Source: Aphelenchoides besseyi (Eukaryota > Nematoda > Chromadorea > Rhabditida > Aphelenchoididae). From it: a DNA stretch of 64,000 bases. This document shows, piece by piece, positions 39,617 through 51,378 of the stretch (its first letter is position 1; each line of letters starts with the position of its first letter). The translations under genes were made by a program, and so were the position numbers. The notes beneath the pieces are model-generated. The model was not told the origin of the DNA, did not search any database, and saw only the letters and a list, made by a program, of their open reading frames with translations. Location of the stretch: contig JAMPIQ010000002.1 of NCBI GenBank assembly GCA_024699855.1, positions 9,672,001 to 9,736,000 on the forward strand, written 5' to 3'.

Positions 39617-42600
39617 ATGTTTTCTCCCGGTTTGTTTTATTGGAAACTTCTCTTCTAATTCATATTTCCAGCAAATGAACTTCGAAAGATTGATATACAC
39701 GCTCATGTCTTGCCACATCATATCCCTAATTACAACAAGGTAGTTGATCTCTGAAGTTACTCAACGACTATAAATTGCAGCAATTCAACGCCAAGGGATT
39801 TCTTCAACTTGAACACACCAACGAAGATGATGGACGAGCTTTGATGATGAAAGACGGACAGTTGTTTCGGGTTGTTACTCGTAATTGCTACGATATCGAA
39901 GAACGGATAAGAGAAATGGATAAGTGCAAGATCAATGTTCAAGCGATTTCGACAGTCCCAGTGATGTTCAATTACGGGGTAGTTATTGACAACCCTCTGA
40001 TATTCTCAATTATGATTGCAGGCTAAAGCTGAACATAACGAAATTGTAGCTCGTTTCATCAACGATGACATTTACTCTCAATGTCAAAAATACCCGAATC
40101 GTTTAGTGCCCGTTGGTACGCTTCCATTGCAAAGTACTGAGTTGTCGATTAAAGTAGGTTCCAATTACAAGTCGTACTTAAATTCTACTGTAATCGAGGT
40201 CCAAAATTGGACAATCAAGTCAATTTACATGGGAATTCTTAAGAATTTACTGTGCAATTTGGTGATAAAAACAAATTTTGACATAAAAAGTTGAGTGAAA
40301 TATTTACAATTTGTCCGTTGATTTACAGTTTTCACGAGGACACAAAAACTGTAGTGAGCAAGTTGAGAGCATATCTGATGCGCGTTAAAAATCGATCATT
40401 AACCGAAGGCTCGTTGTTGAATTAGCAATAACGAATGAAGGCGGACAATGCGTTTGAAGCACTTGTACAGAGGTCGATTAAAAAATGAAACGACGCATCA
40501 ACTGCAATCAAAATAAGTATTCACTCAGCAATCTCTTCAATTTCACGGATACAATTGAAGGTCATTAGGTTAAAATGTCTTAGTTATCGGGATTCTTAAA
40601 TGACGGCAACATTCGTACTCGAAGACTAACAGTTTTCGCTGGATTCTTCGAGGATTATTGGAATTTTGTGGAAAGGACGAAATGATACCAATATCCGATG
40701 TTGAATAACGCGAACAATGCGGGAAAGAAAATTGCTGAATATCTGTCGATTTTCAAGGCGAGGTTTTCGCGTTTCGTTTTTCTTGGTGCTTTTGGCGGTG
40801 GAATAGCTTGGTCTTCACTGGTTGTGAGCATCGAATAGTCCATTGGCCCTTCCATTTGAACTCGTTCGTGATCCCGTTCATTCCGATTAAGCTGCTGGGT
40901 TCCCTCGTTTTGTCTAGGAATCTGATGATGTTGCGGCAAAGCAGCTCCGGGATTGTGACAAGCACATGGACCGGCCAGAGCAGACATAGCCGATTTCAAA
41001 TTGCCGTTCAGACCGTATCCGGGCGGTATGTAACCGTAATCGTTGGCTGTCGGGGTTCGTTTAAGAAGTGAATTGGTTTCCTCTTGATTTCGTCGATTTC
41101 CGTTCAATCGTCTGTAATGAGAAGCATACAAAGTTAACTTCTTTTTGTTCTACCGTTGAATCAAATTTGTGAATCCGGCTGTCAATTCGTTGTATTGCTG
41201 TTGAGTTGGGGTTTTCTTTTGTTCGAATTCATTGGTTTGTGATTTCGAATCGTCCATTAAGTTTCTGCTTGTGTCAATACGATTGGGCACAATTTCTTTC
41301 TCATCTACTGGAGCCACACTGTCGTTCTCAGCTCGACTCAAAAACCCAACCCACGCCAATTCAAGTAATGAGCAGAAAACAAATGTCATGCATGATAATA
41401 GCCAAATGTCAATGGCCTGAAATTGCAAATTGGGAAACAAAGTCTCGCTTTCAGCGCTTACTTTTACGTAAGAGACACGCGGCAAATTACGGATAATATT
41501 ACCAAATTGAAAGGTCATAGCTAAAAGACTGTTGACGCCCAGCATGGTACGAGCAGGGATAGCACTCGTACCAAGAACAAAAGAAATCCACGCTATAAAT
41601 TCGTTAAACAGACCTAGTCAAGCAAGAACTTACAAATAAAAATGGTGAGGTATGTCTGAAACAAACAATCATTTTCGAATCATTTAGCACAAAACATACC
41701 GGCAAATAGGCTTGTAAAATGTACCATCCGGCACGTCGTTTAAAATGAAATTTCATTGTTAGTTCGTGCCAAAAACCAGCAGGATATGCCTGAAGAACAA
41801 ACATGTAATGCAGCTCGTGTTTCTTCTTACCACTTCCATTCGAACATTTTCAATATTGTCCAGTTCATAATCAGCCAATTCCATTTTTTCGCGCATCTTT
41901 GATACGCCCAGCGGCGACCAGTCCATTTGAACTTCATCAGTATTGTAGCTAAAATCGTATGTTTTGTTTAGAAGTCTTCTTTTTAACAGACTTGAAACTC
42001 TCAAACGTTAGTGAGCAAGTGACATTGTCAAATGGAAATCTGAAACTACTGATAAGAAGGTTTTTGTGCATCGATTTACCGTGTCAAGTCCATTGAACAC
42101 GGACCTTGAAGTTTTAAGCGGTAATTTGTCCACACTGAAAATATCAATCGTTTTTATGGCTACCTTTGCAATTATGCTTTTACCTGAGCCATTAGCGTAA
42201 ATGAGCAGAAATATGTTGGGAAACGGTGAGTTGTGTATGTCTGCGGTTTTGGAATTTATGAAACCTAAATAGCTTATTACGATTCGAATAACAATTTCAG
42301 TGACTTACATGAATTTGGTGTCCATAGTTTTTCAAGTAAAACACTGTTGAGCGAAAGATTGTACTTACACGGCTCCATCCAGCCGTAATCCAAGGCCGGA
42401 TCAGACCACATTTCACTGATGTAGATGTCTAATTGGAAATCGGAGGTTATGTCGCTGATGGTTGTGATCTCTTGTACCCAAACTTCAACTGTCACGCTCA
42501 CCGAACCACCGGGAATTTTGTGTGGATTGTAGTTGCGTAGAATTGTTTCGAGAATGTGAGAATCATTGGCACAATGATCGTTGCGTTTCGGTGTCGATCT

Positions 42601-45600
42601 CTCAACTTTTGCCGCATCAACAATCGGTTTGAAAGCACCTTCATCAGAAACTTCCCAGTCGTAGAGTCGCGATAGACGTCGCAAGTGTCTTGAGTTTCGA
42701 CGATAAAAGGCTTTTCTGAAATAGATTCTGTTCCGTTAATGCGCAAATCTCTTGGTCGAATTATTCTGTTGACTTTGATCATATAGTTTCAAATTTTCTC
42801 CCAAATTTTCTTTTACTTTCGCTGTTTCGTGGCTAACTGCGTGCATTAATTACTTCGAGCACATGAACTGACCTCGTGCTTCTAAACGGAAATCGCTATA
42901 AATGTCACAAATTAGCTTCATTCATTGGTTCGCCGAAAACCGTCGTTTATGGGCGAAATAAACGTGGAAATGAAAGACGACACGCTGCTTCGCATATCTC
43001 AGTTAGCTCTTGTGCGTCTTCGAGTAATTAGCTGATGCGTCAAACATCAACCTTTTGTTGAAATCGTTTGTTCGTAACAAATTTATGAACTCACAACCGA
43101 TTGTGTACATCGATTTGAATTCTTGGAAGAACCAAATGGTTATGAGTGATGGGAACCGGAATATTTAACACACGACAAATGATACAATATCTTCGACTAT
43201 AACTGCATCTCGCATTACACGAATATCTCGAATTCTGTCAAACGCTTCATTTTTAATGAGCAACACGGGAAAACAGTCGCTATAACGGAGCTCGTTATCC
43301 GCACGTCAACTTGCACATCATTACGACATGCAGTTCTGCAAGAGCGGAACTTTGAGCTTAAAGTCCACGCACTGAATCCCGACCGTTTTCAGCGCGTACA
43401 AAGAAATTAAGACAACGAACCTTCCTTCCGTGCTGTCGAACAAAAAACAGCACATGAAGAGAACGATAAAACACGAGATGGAGAACCAACTAATCTTCGT
43501 GCAGCGAAATGAACGGACAGTTGAAGTTAATTGACGAACTTGTTCTTTTGCAATAGGACCATTTGACGGTCGAATATTCGCATGGAACCCGCGATCCAAC
43601 GGCAGATCTGAGCTGCTGGGACAAAAGAACCTGTCCATCCATGGGATCTTCTTGTATGCACCGCGTTCTTCCTTCTCGATCAATTTTTTCGACAGTTACA
43701 ACGATCTTTTTAGACGGCAATCATGTACAGTATAATCGACATTCTAAATATCTTGCAGTTGATGAGCGAATAGCACCATAAACATACCTAAATTGTTGGA
43801 AACAAGATCGCCGCCATGATAATAAGACACGAAATCGAATAGTCTGAAAAGCTGAAGTACGTTTTCGAGCATAAACACAAAACCGAATCATACGGTACAT
43901 TGAATCGATGTTGGAATTCGAATTACACGCAACTCGTTTTCTCAAAATGTCTCCAATAAACAAGCATAAATTTATAAGCTTTATGGCATCGATCTTAGAC
44001 TGTCGAAGTAGCTATTTTTATACTGAAGTCCTACAGCAACGCAAGACCCACCCTTTTTGGGCGTTTGCCATGCCGGCAGCCTTTCGCTGTTTTATCCGCT
44101 TCAGAAGTCCATCCGCCGATATTCTCCCTGTACTACTGCAGCGTTTCCTTCGCCATTCCACGGCCAAACAACAGGAGACTGCGGTTTTGTCGCGGCGCAG
44201 ACGCTTTGCGCGCTTTGCTTCCTTTTTTACAGAAAAGCGAACTGCTCCGCAAGTCGTGACCCCAAATTCGTTTTTCCGCCAAAAACAGTGAAATCATTCT
44301 CGTGCTCCGCAGGGATTTACAAAAACGCCCAAAGTCTCGGACTAAACGTCAGTAACATCAAATTCTTTGCGGTTTACTCTCATCGAAGACCAACTTTCCT
44401 TGTTCATCTTTCGGTCACGGAAGTCCAATATGCAAAGTAGCAGCTGGAACGTGACCGAACTTCTCCAAACTTCGTCAACACGATTGGAGCCTTCGTACTG
44501 CCGTCTACTGCAAGTTGCTACGAAGTTCAGCTCTTCTGAATCGTAGGTATAGACCACAAGCAACAAGTCAATCCATGACTTCGGTTGGAATGAAAGGAAA
44601 GCGAACTAATTGTAAAACGGAAATTAGACATTGAGACCGGAAAAGGGCATTCAGAAATGAGTTGGCGGTAGTGAACGAAACTATCACTCAAAAAACCGTG
44701 TTGTTTAGAAAGTCAGTTATTCTCCGACGGCACGTAGTTCGAGGCATTCATCTCTCGACGATTTTCAGATTTTGCATTCTAGTTGGCGTCACACACAAAT
44801 TTTTTGAACAAAAACCTCGAAGTCAGCGTTTTTTAGCGCTCATACGCCTAAATAACGACGTGGATGTCGACGACAAAAGCGGCAAACAACAAAAAGGCAA
44901 ACTGAAGGCGTGATGGTGTTGACCATCTAGCGGCGGAAACTGTGGCTCAGTCCCGGTTGCTACTCGTCAATAACGCGAATTTCATTCTCGTCCATCTTGT
45001 AACATAAACGCAAAACAAGTGAAACGCCATTTCCCAGTGGTGAATGGCAATCCCGATCAGAATCCTAATCTTTCGTATATTCAAGTTTTACGCGTTTCGT
45101 ACTCTTCACAAACTCTTAATTCTGATTTCAGGAGTTACGGCGATGTGTAAGCGAACTTGGCATACGCACGATTGAAATCGGATCACATGTTGGCGAAAAG
45201 AATCTCGATAATCACGACTTTTGGCCAATTTATAAAGTCGCCGAAGAGTTGGACGTGGCCATTTTCGTGCATCCATGGGACATGCACGACTGGAATGGTC
45301 GTATGAAAAAATATTGGATGCCATGGCTTTTAGGTGAGCAAGATAACTGTTGAGCAATTTAAATCGAACACCTTAAAATAAGTAACCAAAAATCAAACTT
45401 TTGTACTTATTCAATTTTCTAAACAAAATTGCAACACGCCAATTCCATTTCCCGTTGACTATTGTGTTCAAAGGTCACGCAGATGTTGAGATTTTCTTGT
45501 CATCAAACTTCCGCATAAAACTCTTTTTAGTCGAACGATAGGAGGACTTTAACTTAAAATGTTTGCCATCGACATCGTTTTATTTTATTCAAATTTTCGA

Positions 45601-46288
45601 GCTTCAAGAGTAGAATTCAATCATGCGTTCGAAGGCAAAAGATTATTAAGTTTGATAGAGCGGGATAAAAAAAGAGGAATATCGAATTAAAAACAAACGT
45701 CTAGTAGGTAAACAACAAGTGACCCAGAGAATAAGGAATTTGAGTAACTTCAAGTGGCCAACTTTTAGGTATGCCGGCAGAAACAGCGCAGGCAATTTGC
45801 TGTCTAACTATGGGCGGAGTGTTAGAAAACTTTCCTCGACTTCGCTTTTGTTTTGCTCACGGTGGTGGATCATGGCCACAAATTGCCGGTCGTGTAGCTC
45901 ACGGATTTCGTGTTCGACCTGATTTATGTGCTACCGACTGTAAATTGAATCCCGATGAGTTCAAGGGAAGATTTTGGACTGATTCACATGTCAATACTTC
46001 TGATGCATTACGACTATTGCTTGCTACCGTAGGAGAAGTGATACAACATTAAATGTCTTTATAACCATTCAATTTGCAGGAACGAATTTGTTTGGGTACC
46101 GACTATCCATTTCCATTGGGCGAACTTGAACCGGGAAAGATTGTTGACGAGTATCCGGACTTCAATTCGCAACAAAAAGTATTTTTAGAAGTTGTGTTTA
46201 AACAAGTAAAAATTCATTTCAGGACAAGGTTTTGTGGCAAAATAGCGTCGATTTTCTGAAACTCGATGAGCACAAACTGTTTCAATAA
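39617..46288 (+). CDS. acsd-1: Aminocarboxymuconate-semialdehyde decarboxylase (ACMSD)
   Basis: Zinc amidohydrolase-fold enzyme of the kynurenine pathway; it diverts aminocarboxymuconate semialdehyde away from quinolinate and NAD synthesis. Exons: 39617-39629, 39672-39739, 39781-39978, 40022-40153, 45132-45333, 45769-46037, 46080-46178 and 46223-46288 (348 aa; human 336). Metal and catalytic residues are visible: IDIHAHVLP (HxH), the His in [10 protein letters not shown], the His in [11 protein letters not shown], and the Asp in [16 protein letters not shown]. Substrate-binding arginines lie in [15 protein letters not shown]. Only the 13-nt first exon (M-F-S-P) is uncertain. Intron 4 is 4978 bp, far longer than the others, and houses an antisense channel gene. 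Confidence 0.93.
40655..42715 (-). CDS. Cys-loop ligand-gated ion channel subunit, anion-type, nested in acsd-1 intron 4
   Basis: Pentameric neurotransmitter-gated channel subunit. Supported exons run from 42715 to the stop at 40655; the last three are 41592-41462, 41416-41154 and 41111-40655. The ligand domain includes [35 protein letters not shown] and LWTPNSCFINSK. The Cys loop is [15 protein letters not shown] with the canonical 13-residue spacing. M1 to M3 follow; M2 starts with the PAR motif of chloride-conducting subunits ([19 protein letters not shown]). The M3-M4 loop is long, Gln/Pro-rich and disordered; the protein ends after M4 ([15 protein letters not shown]). It is closest in feel to nematode LGC GABA/amine-type subunits. 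The N-terminus is not settled: a phase-2 exon ending at 43421 with hydrophobic [15 protein letters not shown] fits the first acceptor but has no clear ATG. Confidence 0.85.
42716..45131. other. Rest of acsd-1 intron 4, upstream of the nested channel
   Basis: 2.4 kb that should contain the channel's promoter and 5' exon(s). 43490-43720 (-) holds an open frame with a protein-like look. 43908-44440 is locally GC-richer and open in several frames. No confirmed exon. Confidence 0.4.
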
Positions 46289-47217
46289 GACGTGATAGTA
46301 TCTAATTATTATGCATGCTTTTAGTCTTATTGTAGACGATAACTGTCGTTCTAGCCGCCTTCATAAAGTTAGAGTTGTAATCGAAATGCAATAAAATCGC
46401 ACCGTTGAATTGGCAATAACGAAAGTCGTGATTTGACAACAAAGACAAACGAGCTTTCCGTAAATTAATCGTAAATTGATTGTTGACGGTGCAGGATTGA
46501 CAAATTTGGAACGTGATTTTGTCGAAGTGGCGTGTCGACCTCGTCAATAACACAGTTCCATTATGGTTGTTCTTGACGTTAATTCGGTGTCTAATTTACA
46601 CAATTTAAACCGAACAGGCGGCACCTTCTCTCTAACAACATCCATCTTTCACTTGTGTTTATGGTTTCCAGCACTCGCTTCGCCGACACCGCAATTTCCG
46701 ATCGGCGACACATCGCGATTACGTTTGTATTACAACGGCGAGGGTACCCAACACACAGCCGTCGGTTACGACGCCCATTCTTTCTTCGTGTGCGTTGATG
46801 TGAATTCCATCTTCCCCCCATTTTTTAAACACGTAACTGCCGATCGACCGCTGGCGCTCGTCTTTTACCCATCTTTCTGTTCGACACGTCCCTCAAAAGC
46901 TACCCGCAGATCAAGTTTGTTCTTCGTATGCCGCACAGCTTCCAAATTATCTCCACCACACGCGTATACTGCTAAGCACAAAAAGGTGCACAACAACAAA
47001 ATCGAATTTGATTTCAGCCGATGGTGTCTGTTGCGCGTGTTACCCGACAACCTTGGACTTGTTTTTTGGCGTTTTTTATCTGAAGTCGTTGTCTTGTTCG
47101 AGGGTATTGAGATTAATCTGTTGACAAGTTCGAAACTTTACGTGTTGCGTCAATCAGTCAAGCGTTCGGTTGAGATTTCGCAATTAATCGTGCGTTCTTT
47201 TCAGTCGCTTGTCACCG
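46289..47217. other. Intergenic stretch with one unexplained long open frame
   Basis: Between acsd-1 and the four-helix protein. A plus-strand frame is open from ATG 46563 to 47333 (256 codons) and runs past the next gene's start in another frame. No motif or splice partner seen. A tttcag acceptor ends at 47204, 13 nt before the next ATG. Confidence 0.4.
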
Positions 47218-48289
47218 ATGGCTACAGTCGAAGTGCAAATTCGACGATGTTGTTGTTGTGGACTGTCGGTTGGATCGGTTTTTGTGGCACTTTATACGCT
47301 TGTAAGTCAACTCAACGAGCTTGCATCTCTTAATTCTATTTTACAGTTTCTGTATACACTTCTTACCATTCTTGCACTTTGGGCCTTCACTGATATAGCC
47401 AAAAACAACGACCAATTGTACAACAGCTGTGAACTTGAGGCTCAAGGAAAACCTGATGCAGGTATGTAGACATCTGAGTGCAGTGTAGGTATATCAATTC
47501 GAGTTTAGAGAATCGTAAACTCACATTTCATCCATCAAGTCAAACGACCGTTGTGATCGAGGACTCAACTTCCTATCATTGTTCTTTTGGTCTTTACACG
47601 GAGGAGTTGAAGTTTGCATCCGCATGTTCGTTATTCGTTTATTGAATATTCTCAATAAGAACATTTTAGTTCGATATCTGACTCTGCTCGCCAATATTAT
47701 CCTTTACATTGCATTGGCTTTGGCGAGTGTTATTTTGTTGTTTGGGCTCTGCGTTTACAATCAATGGTTTCTAATACCGTGGATAATTTTAATGGTCGTT
47801 GACATTATTCGCGGTTTTATCTCCGTTCTACTCATCTTCATTTTCAGTCATGTGAGTTTCGATTATTTTCGTTGTACATTCGTATCTTTTCAGGGTAATT
47901 TGGCACGTATTGCTACTGGAATTTTCTTCCTGGGACTACAATGCTTACACGTACGTTTGTTTTCAATTATCTATCAAAGTTTTTGTTTTAAGGTTTCTCT
48001 TTTGCTTATTGTGGTTGCCAAATTTCAACGTATTTACAATCATAAGCGCGGTCTTTCCATCGAAGCCGATAAGCACGTAAGCCGATTCTTTCTAGTCGAT
48101 TTTTGATTGAATTCTTAGTACGATCCTCGGGCTGTCTATCCGTCCACCACTTTACCATCGAACTACTATTCGCCACAAGCACGACGTGATCCTTATCCTT
48201 ATTCGGATTATTCGCCAACACAAAAAGACTCTCGTTACTACGACAGCACCACCTACGGCAGTCACCAGCCAGTGGGACAACGTTATTGA
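47218..48289 (+). CDS. Four-helix membrane protein, LAPTM-like topology
   Basis: Seven exons: 47218-47301, 47347-47461, 47509-47625, 47670-47851, 47894-47950, 47993-48076 and 48119-48289 (269 aa). It opens MATVEVQIRRCCCCGLSVGS, then TM1 (VFVALYTLFLYTLLTILALW), a roughly 65-residue polar loop, two adjacent helices (LANIILYIALALASVILLFG, FLIPWIILMVVDIIRGFISV), and a fourth ending VSLLLIVVAKF. The cytosolic tail is rich in Tyr, Pro, Ser and Gln. The Cys-rich N-terminus before TM1 and the tyrosine-rich tail recall LAPTM4/5 lysosomal proteins, but the match is weak and other tetraspan families are possible. It is the first of three same-strand genes. Confidence 0.7.
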
Positions 48290-48825
48290 AAAAAACTAAC
48301 TTGAAACGCCTTAAAATACAAAATTTTTTTCGTTGCTCAACTTTTTAGAAACAAATTCTGCTTCAGTTTCAACAATATGTAATCACTTGCTTATCATGGC
48401 AAATTGATCTCATCCTTTCATCTTTAGCCTAAAATTTCTTATTTGCACTGCCAAACTTCTCCGATTAGATGCCATAAATGCTTCGGATTTTAGAGTTATA
48501 TTCCGGTTTTCATGTTGATTGCATCCTTTAAACGCTAATTGAATAAACTTTCATACAATCGAAAAACTCTACCTAATCAACAGAATTTGATTCCCAAAAT
48601 GAGATGTGAAGTTCTTTCGAACCGAGAACAATCTCTTTTAACCGTCCGTTAGCTTCTCGCCGGTTATCTCTCAGCAAAATCAGAGAGAAGTCGATCAATC
48701 AACTGAATGGTCTCGAATTGAAAGTAGTTTGCGTGTTGTTTTGGCGCCGTGTTCCTTCTTCTCGAGTAACATTCTGTTGAACATTTGAAGATCCACGTTG
48801 TCATTGCAGTAGTAACTTCAAAAAC

Positions 48826-49297
48826 ATGAATAACCAGGCTCCTTACTCGCCCGGTTGGAACGATCCACCAACCATAACCTCGTCAACCGGTTCTCATCGA
48901 ATGCAACGATTTAAGCGTCCAGTTGATCCGTCGATTCAGGTATAATTTTTATTAATACTTTAAAATGAATCCGCAAATTCATAGTTTTTAACCAAAATAG
49001 AACTGAACATTATTTTTTCAGAATTACTCCAATTTTTCTGGTGGTCATCAGCAACATACTGCTCAACAGCAACCGATAATCCAATCACAAGGACAATACT
49101 CTCAAGTTCAAAACCAACAGCCAATGCAGAACTTCTCTGCTCCACAGCAACAACCAATGGCAAACAATCAGACATCTCACGAACCGAACAATGAGGCAGC
49201 TCAATGGGCAGCCTACTACAGAGGATTGGGACAACATGAGAAAGCAATGCAGATCGAGCAGCAAATTTATGCCGCAAATCAACAAAGAATCGGCTAA
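48826..49297 (+). CDS. Small Gln/Asn-rich protein with a GWNDPP motif
   Basis: Two exons, 48826-48939 and 49022-49297 (129 aa). The N-terminus MNNQAPYSPGWNDPPTITSS holds a WNDPP motif seen in SRA1 and SEC31 proteins. The middle is a long Gln/Asn/Pro low-complexity run. The C-terminus (AAQWAAYYRGLGQHEKAMQI) is a predicted amphipathic helix of the kind found at the end of some RNA-binding proteins. No globular domain. Function unknown; an SRA1/SEC31-related or RNP-associated role is a guess. An acceptor-like tgcag ends 16 nt before the ATG. Confidence 0.7.
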
Positions 49298-49721
49298 ATA
49301 TGAGTTCTGAAGTGTATTTATTTCTTGTCTGTAATCCGTTCGTCTACTCTTCGTTATTTGTGCGTTCTACAATTAGATAAACGTATCTTGATTGAGTTAA
49401 CTTCTATTCTCAACATAAGCAATCGAAAGCCCGATAAGCTAATTAACTGAGAAAATTTAAGAGCTTCAGGTTCTTCATTTCTGTCAAACTGTGTTTGTCA
49501 TCGTAAGCGATGTGAACTTTGTATGTGGATGTCATTGAAATGCAAGTTCGAAAAAAGTTATCAAGACACGACTATCTCCACAGAAGTTGTATTCTAGTTC
49601 CTGAAGCGACTCTTCTTCACGGTCACAATTTTGTTGTTCTGTTGCGAAATAAAATATGCGATTTATTGACTGAAAGACGTGGATGCACTTCAAAAATTAT
49701 TTTTAAAATCGATTGTTCACG

Positions 49722-50697
49722 ATGTCCGAGTCGCAACATCCCACTTCAAAATCATCGCCAACTCACACGGCTGTCACCGTTGAAGCGCCGCTATTGAGAC
49801 CAACAACAAATGCACTTCTCAACGAGACGTTTGGCACTAGTCCACAAACTCAACCCTCCGGATCGTCAACGACTTCAACAACATCCAAGTCGGCGGCTAC
49901 TTCCTCAGCTTCGCGTGGCATTTCAACGACGAAACGAAGAATTTTTAAGGTATTCTATTCGCCAATTCTCCTTATCTTTTACTTTTCGTAGGTCATAATT
50001 ATTGGCGATGCATTTGTTGGAAAAACCTGTTTAAGTTATCGCTTTTGTAATCATCGTTTTCCTGCACATACGGAAGCTACAATTGGCGTTGACTTTCGCG
50101 AACGGACGTTGGCAATTGAAAACGAGTTGATTCGAGTCCAACTATGGGACACGGGTGATTACTTGGTTCATAAAGATTTTCATTCCTGTTAATTTTAGCT
50201 GGACAAGAACGATACCGTCAATCGATTGTTGCTCATTACTACAGGAATGTAAACGCGGTAGTATTTGTTTACGATGTAAACAACGTGGCTTCTTTTAACT
50301 CGTTGCCTACATGGATAAACGAATGTAAAAAACACAATGTTTTGTCTGATGAAGTTCCGCATATTCTAATCGGAAACAAATGCGATATCAGTGGGGAAAG
50401 CCGTGTACGAACAGATGTCGCTCAGGTATCACACGATTGTTCGTAAATAAAAATCTTTCTATAATTTAGGTTTTTGCTGATAAAAACGACATGGCACTCT
50501 TCGAAACTTCAGCACTTGCCGACTCAGAAGCCGATCACGTGGAATCCATTTTTATGACTCTCGTTCACAAACTCCAACAGAGCAAAAGTATGCACGTGCA
50601 AACCGAGAAAGAAAGGAACGACAAAGACCAAACGTTGCTGCTCAAAGCGAACGACGCAAAGAATATGGAAGAAACATCAGAAGGATGGTGTTGTTGA
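49722..50697 (+). CDS. Rab33-like small GTPase with a long N-terminal extension
   Basis: Rab33 proteins act at the Golgi and in autophagosome formation. Four exons: 49722-49949, 49992-50154, 50199-50425 and 50470-50697 (281 aa). G motifs: GDAFVGKT (P-loop), [10 protein letters not shown] with switch I Thr, WDTAGQERYR, GNKCD, and ETSAL in place of ETSAK. Rab33 marks are [35 protein letters not shown] and [10 protein letters not shown]. It ends GWCC, a double-Cys prenylation site. About 75 residues, rich in Ser and Thr, precede the GTPase fold, which is longer than in usual Rab33. Poly(A) signal at 50846-50851. Confidence 0.9.
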
Positions 50698-50845
50698 CGT
50701 TTATATCCAAATCCCCGCATTCACTTAACTTCACAACGGGAATCCATCGATGCAATTTGACAACTTGTAAATATTGCACTTAGAAGAAACATTTAGTTTC
50801 GTACTCAGTATGCTGGTAATGTAACAGTAAGAAGAATTCTTATTC

Positions 50846-50851
50846 AATAAA
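50846..50851 (+). terminator. Polyadenylation signal of the Rab33-like gene
   Basis: AATAAA about 150 nt after the stop codon at 50697, at the end of the three-gene plus-strand cluster. Confidence 0.5.
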
Positions 50852-51378
50852 AACCAAAAAATATACAAACATGTTGATAGTTGTTTATTGGACACTAAGA
50901 AGTTTGTTGGAAAAGAGACGTACGAATCAATGTGAGTTTATCCTCATCATAAACACAAAAAATAAAAGCTTAATCAATATGCAATCATCTCATAAGGAAC
51001 TTCTGTAAGAAACCGGTCTTGTTAGTTTCGTTCGGATGTCTAATCGAATTCATCTCCGTCAAGCAAACGTCTAATAACTACTGAGTTCTAATGGATTGTT
51101 GTCTATACTGCTGAAGAGTGTTGATAGGTGGTCATTTTGCTGCGATTCTTTTATTTTTGGTCAATCATTTGTAACGCACATTCTTTTTTCAAGCAAACAA
51201 ACAACAAAAACGAGGAAATTTTATGAAACCCGTTGAGTAAAAGAAAAATGCAGAAAGGTTACATATGAGTAAGGAAAGATAGTTTAAAATTGCACCATTT
51301 GTAACCGGTTGATTTCTGGGAGCTGTGTTTTTAGTAATTGAATACATGACCCGTAATGTCTTTTAGTGATATAAACCT

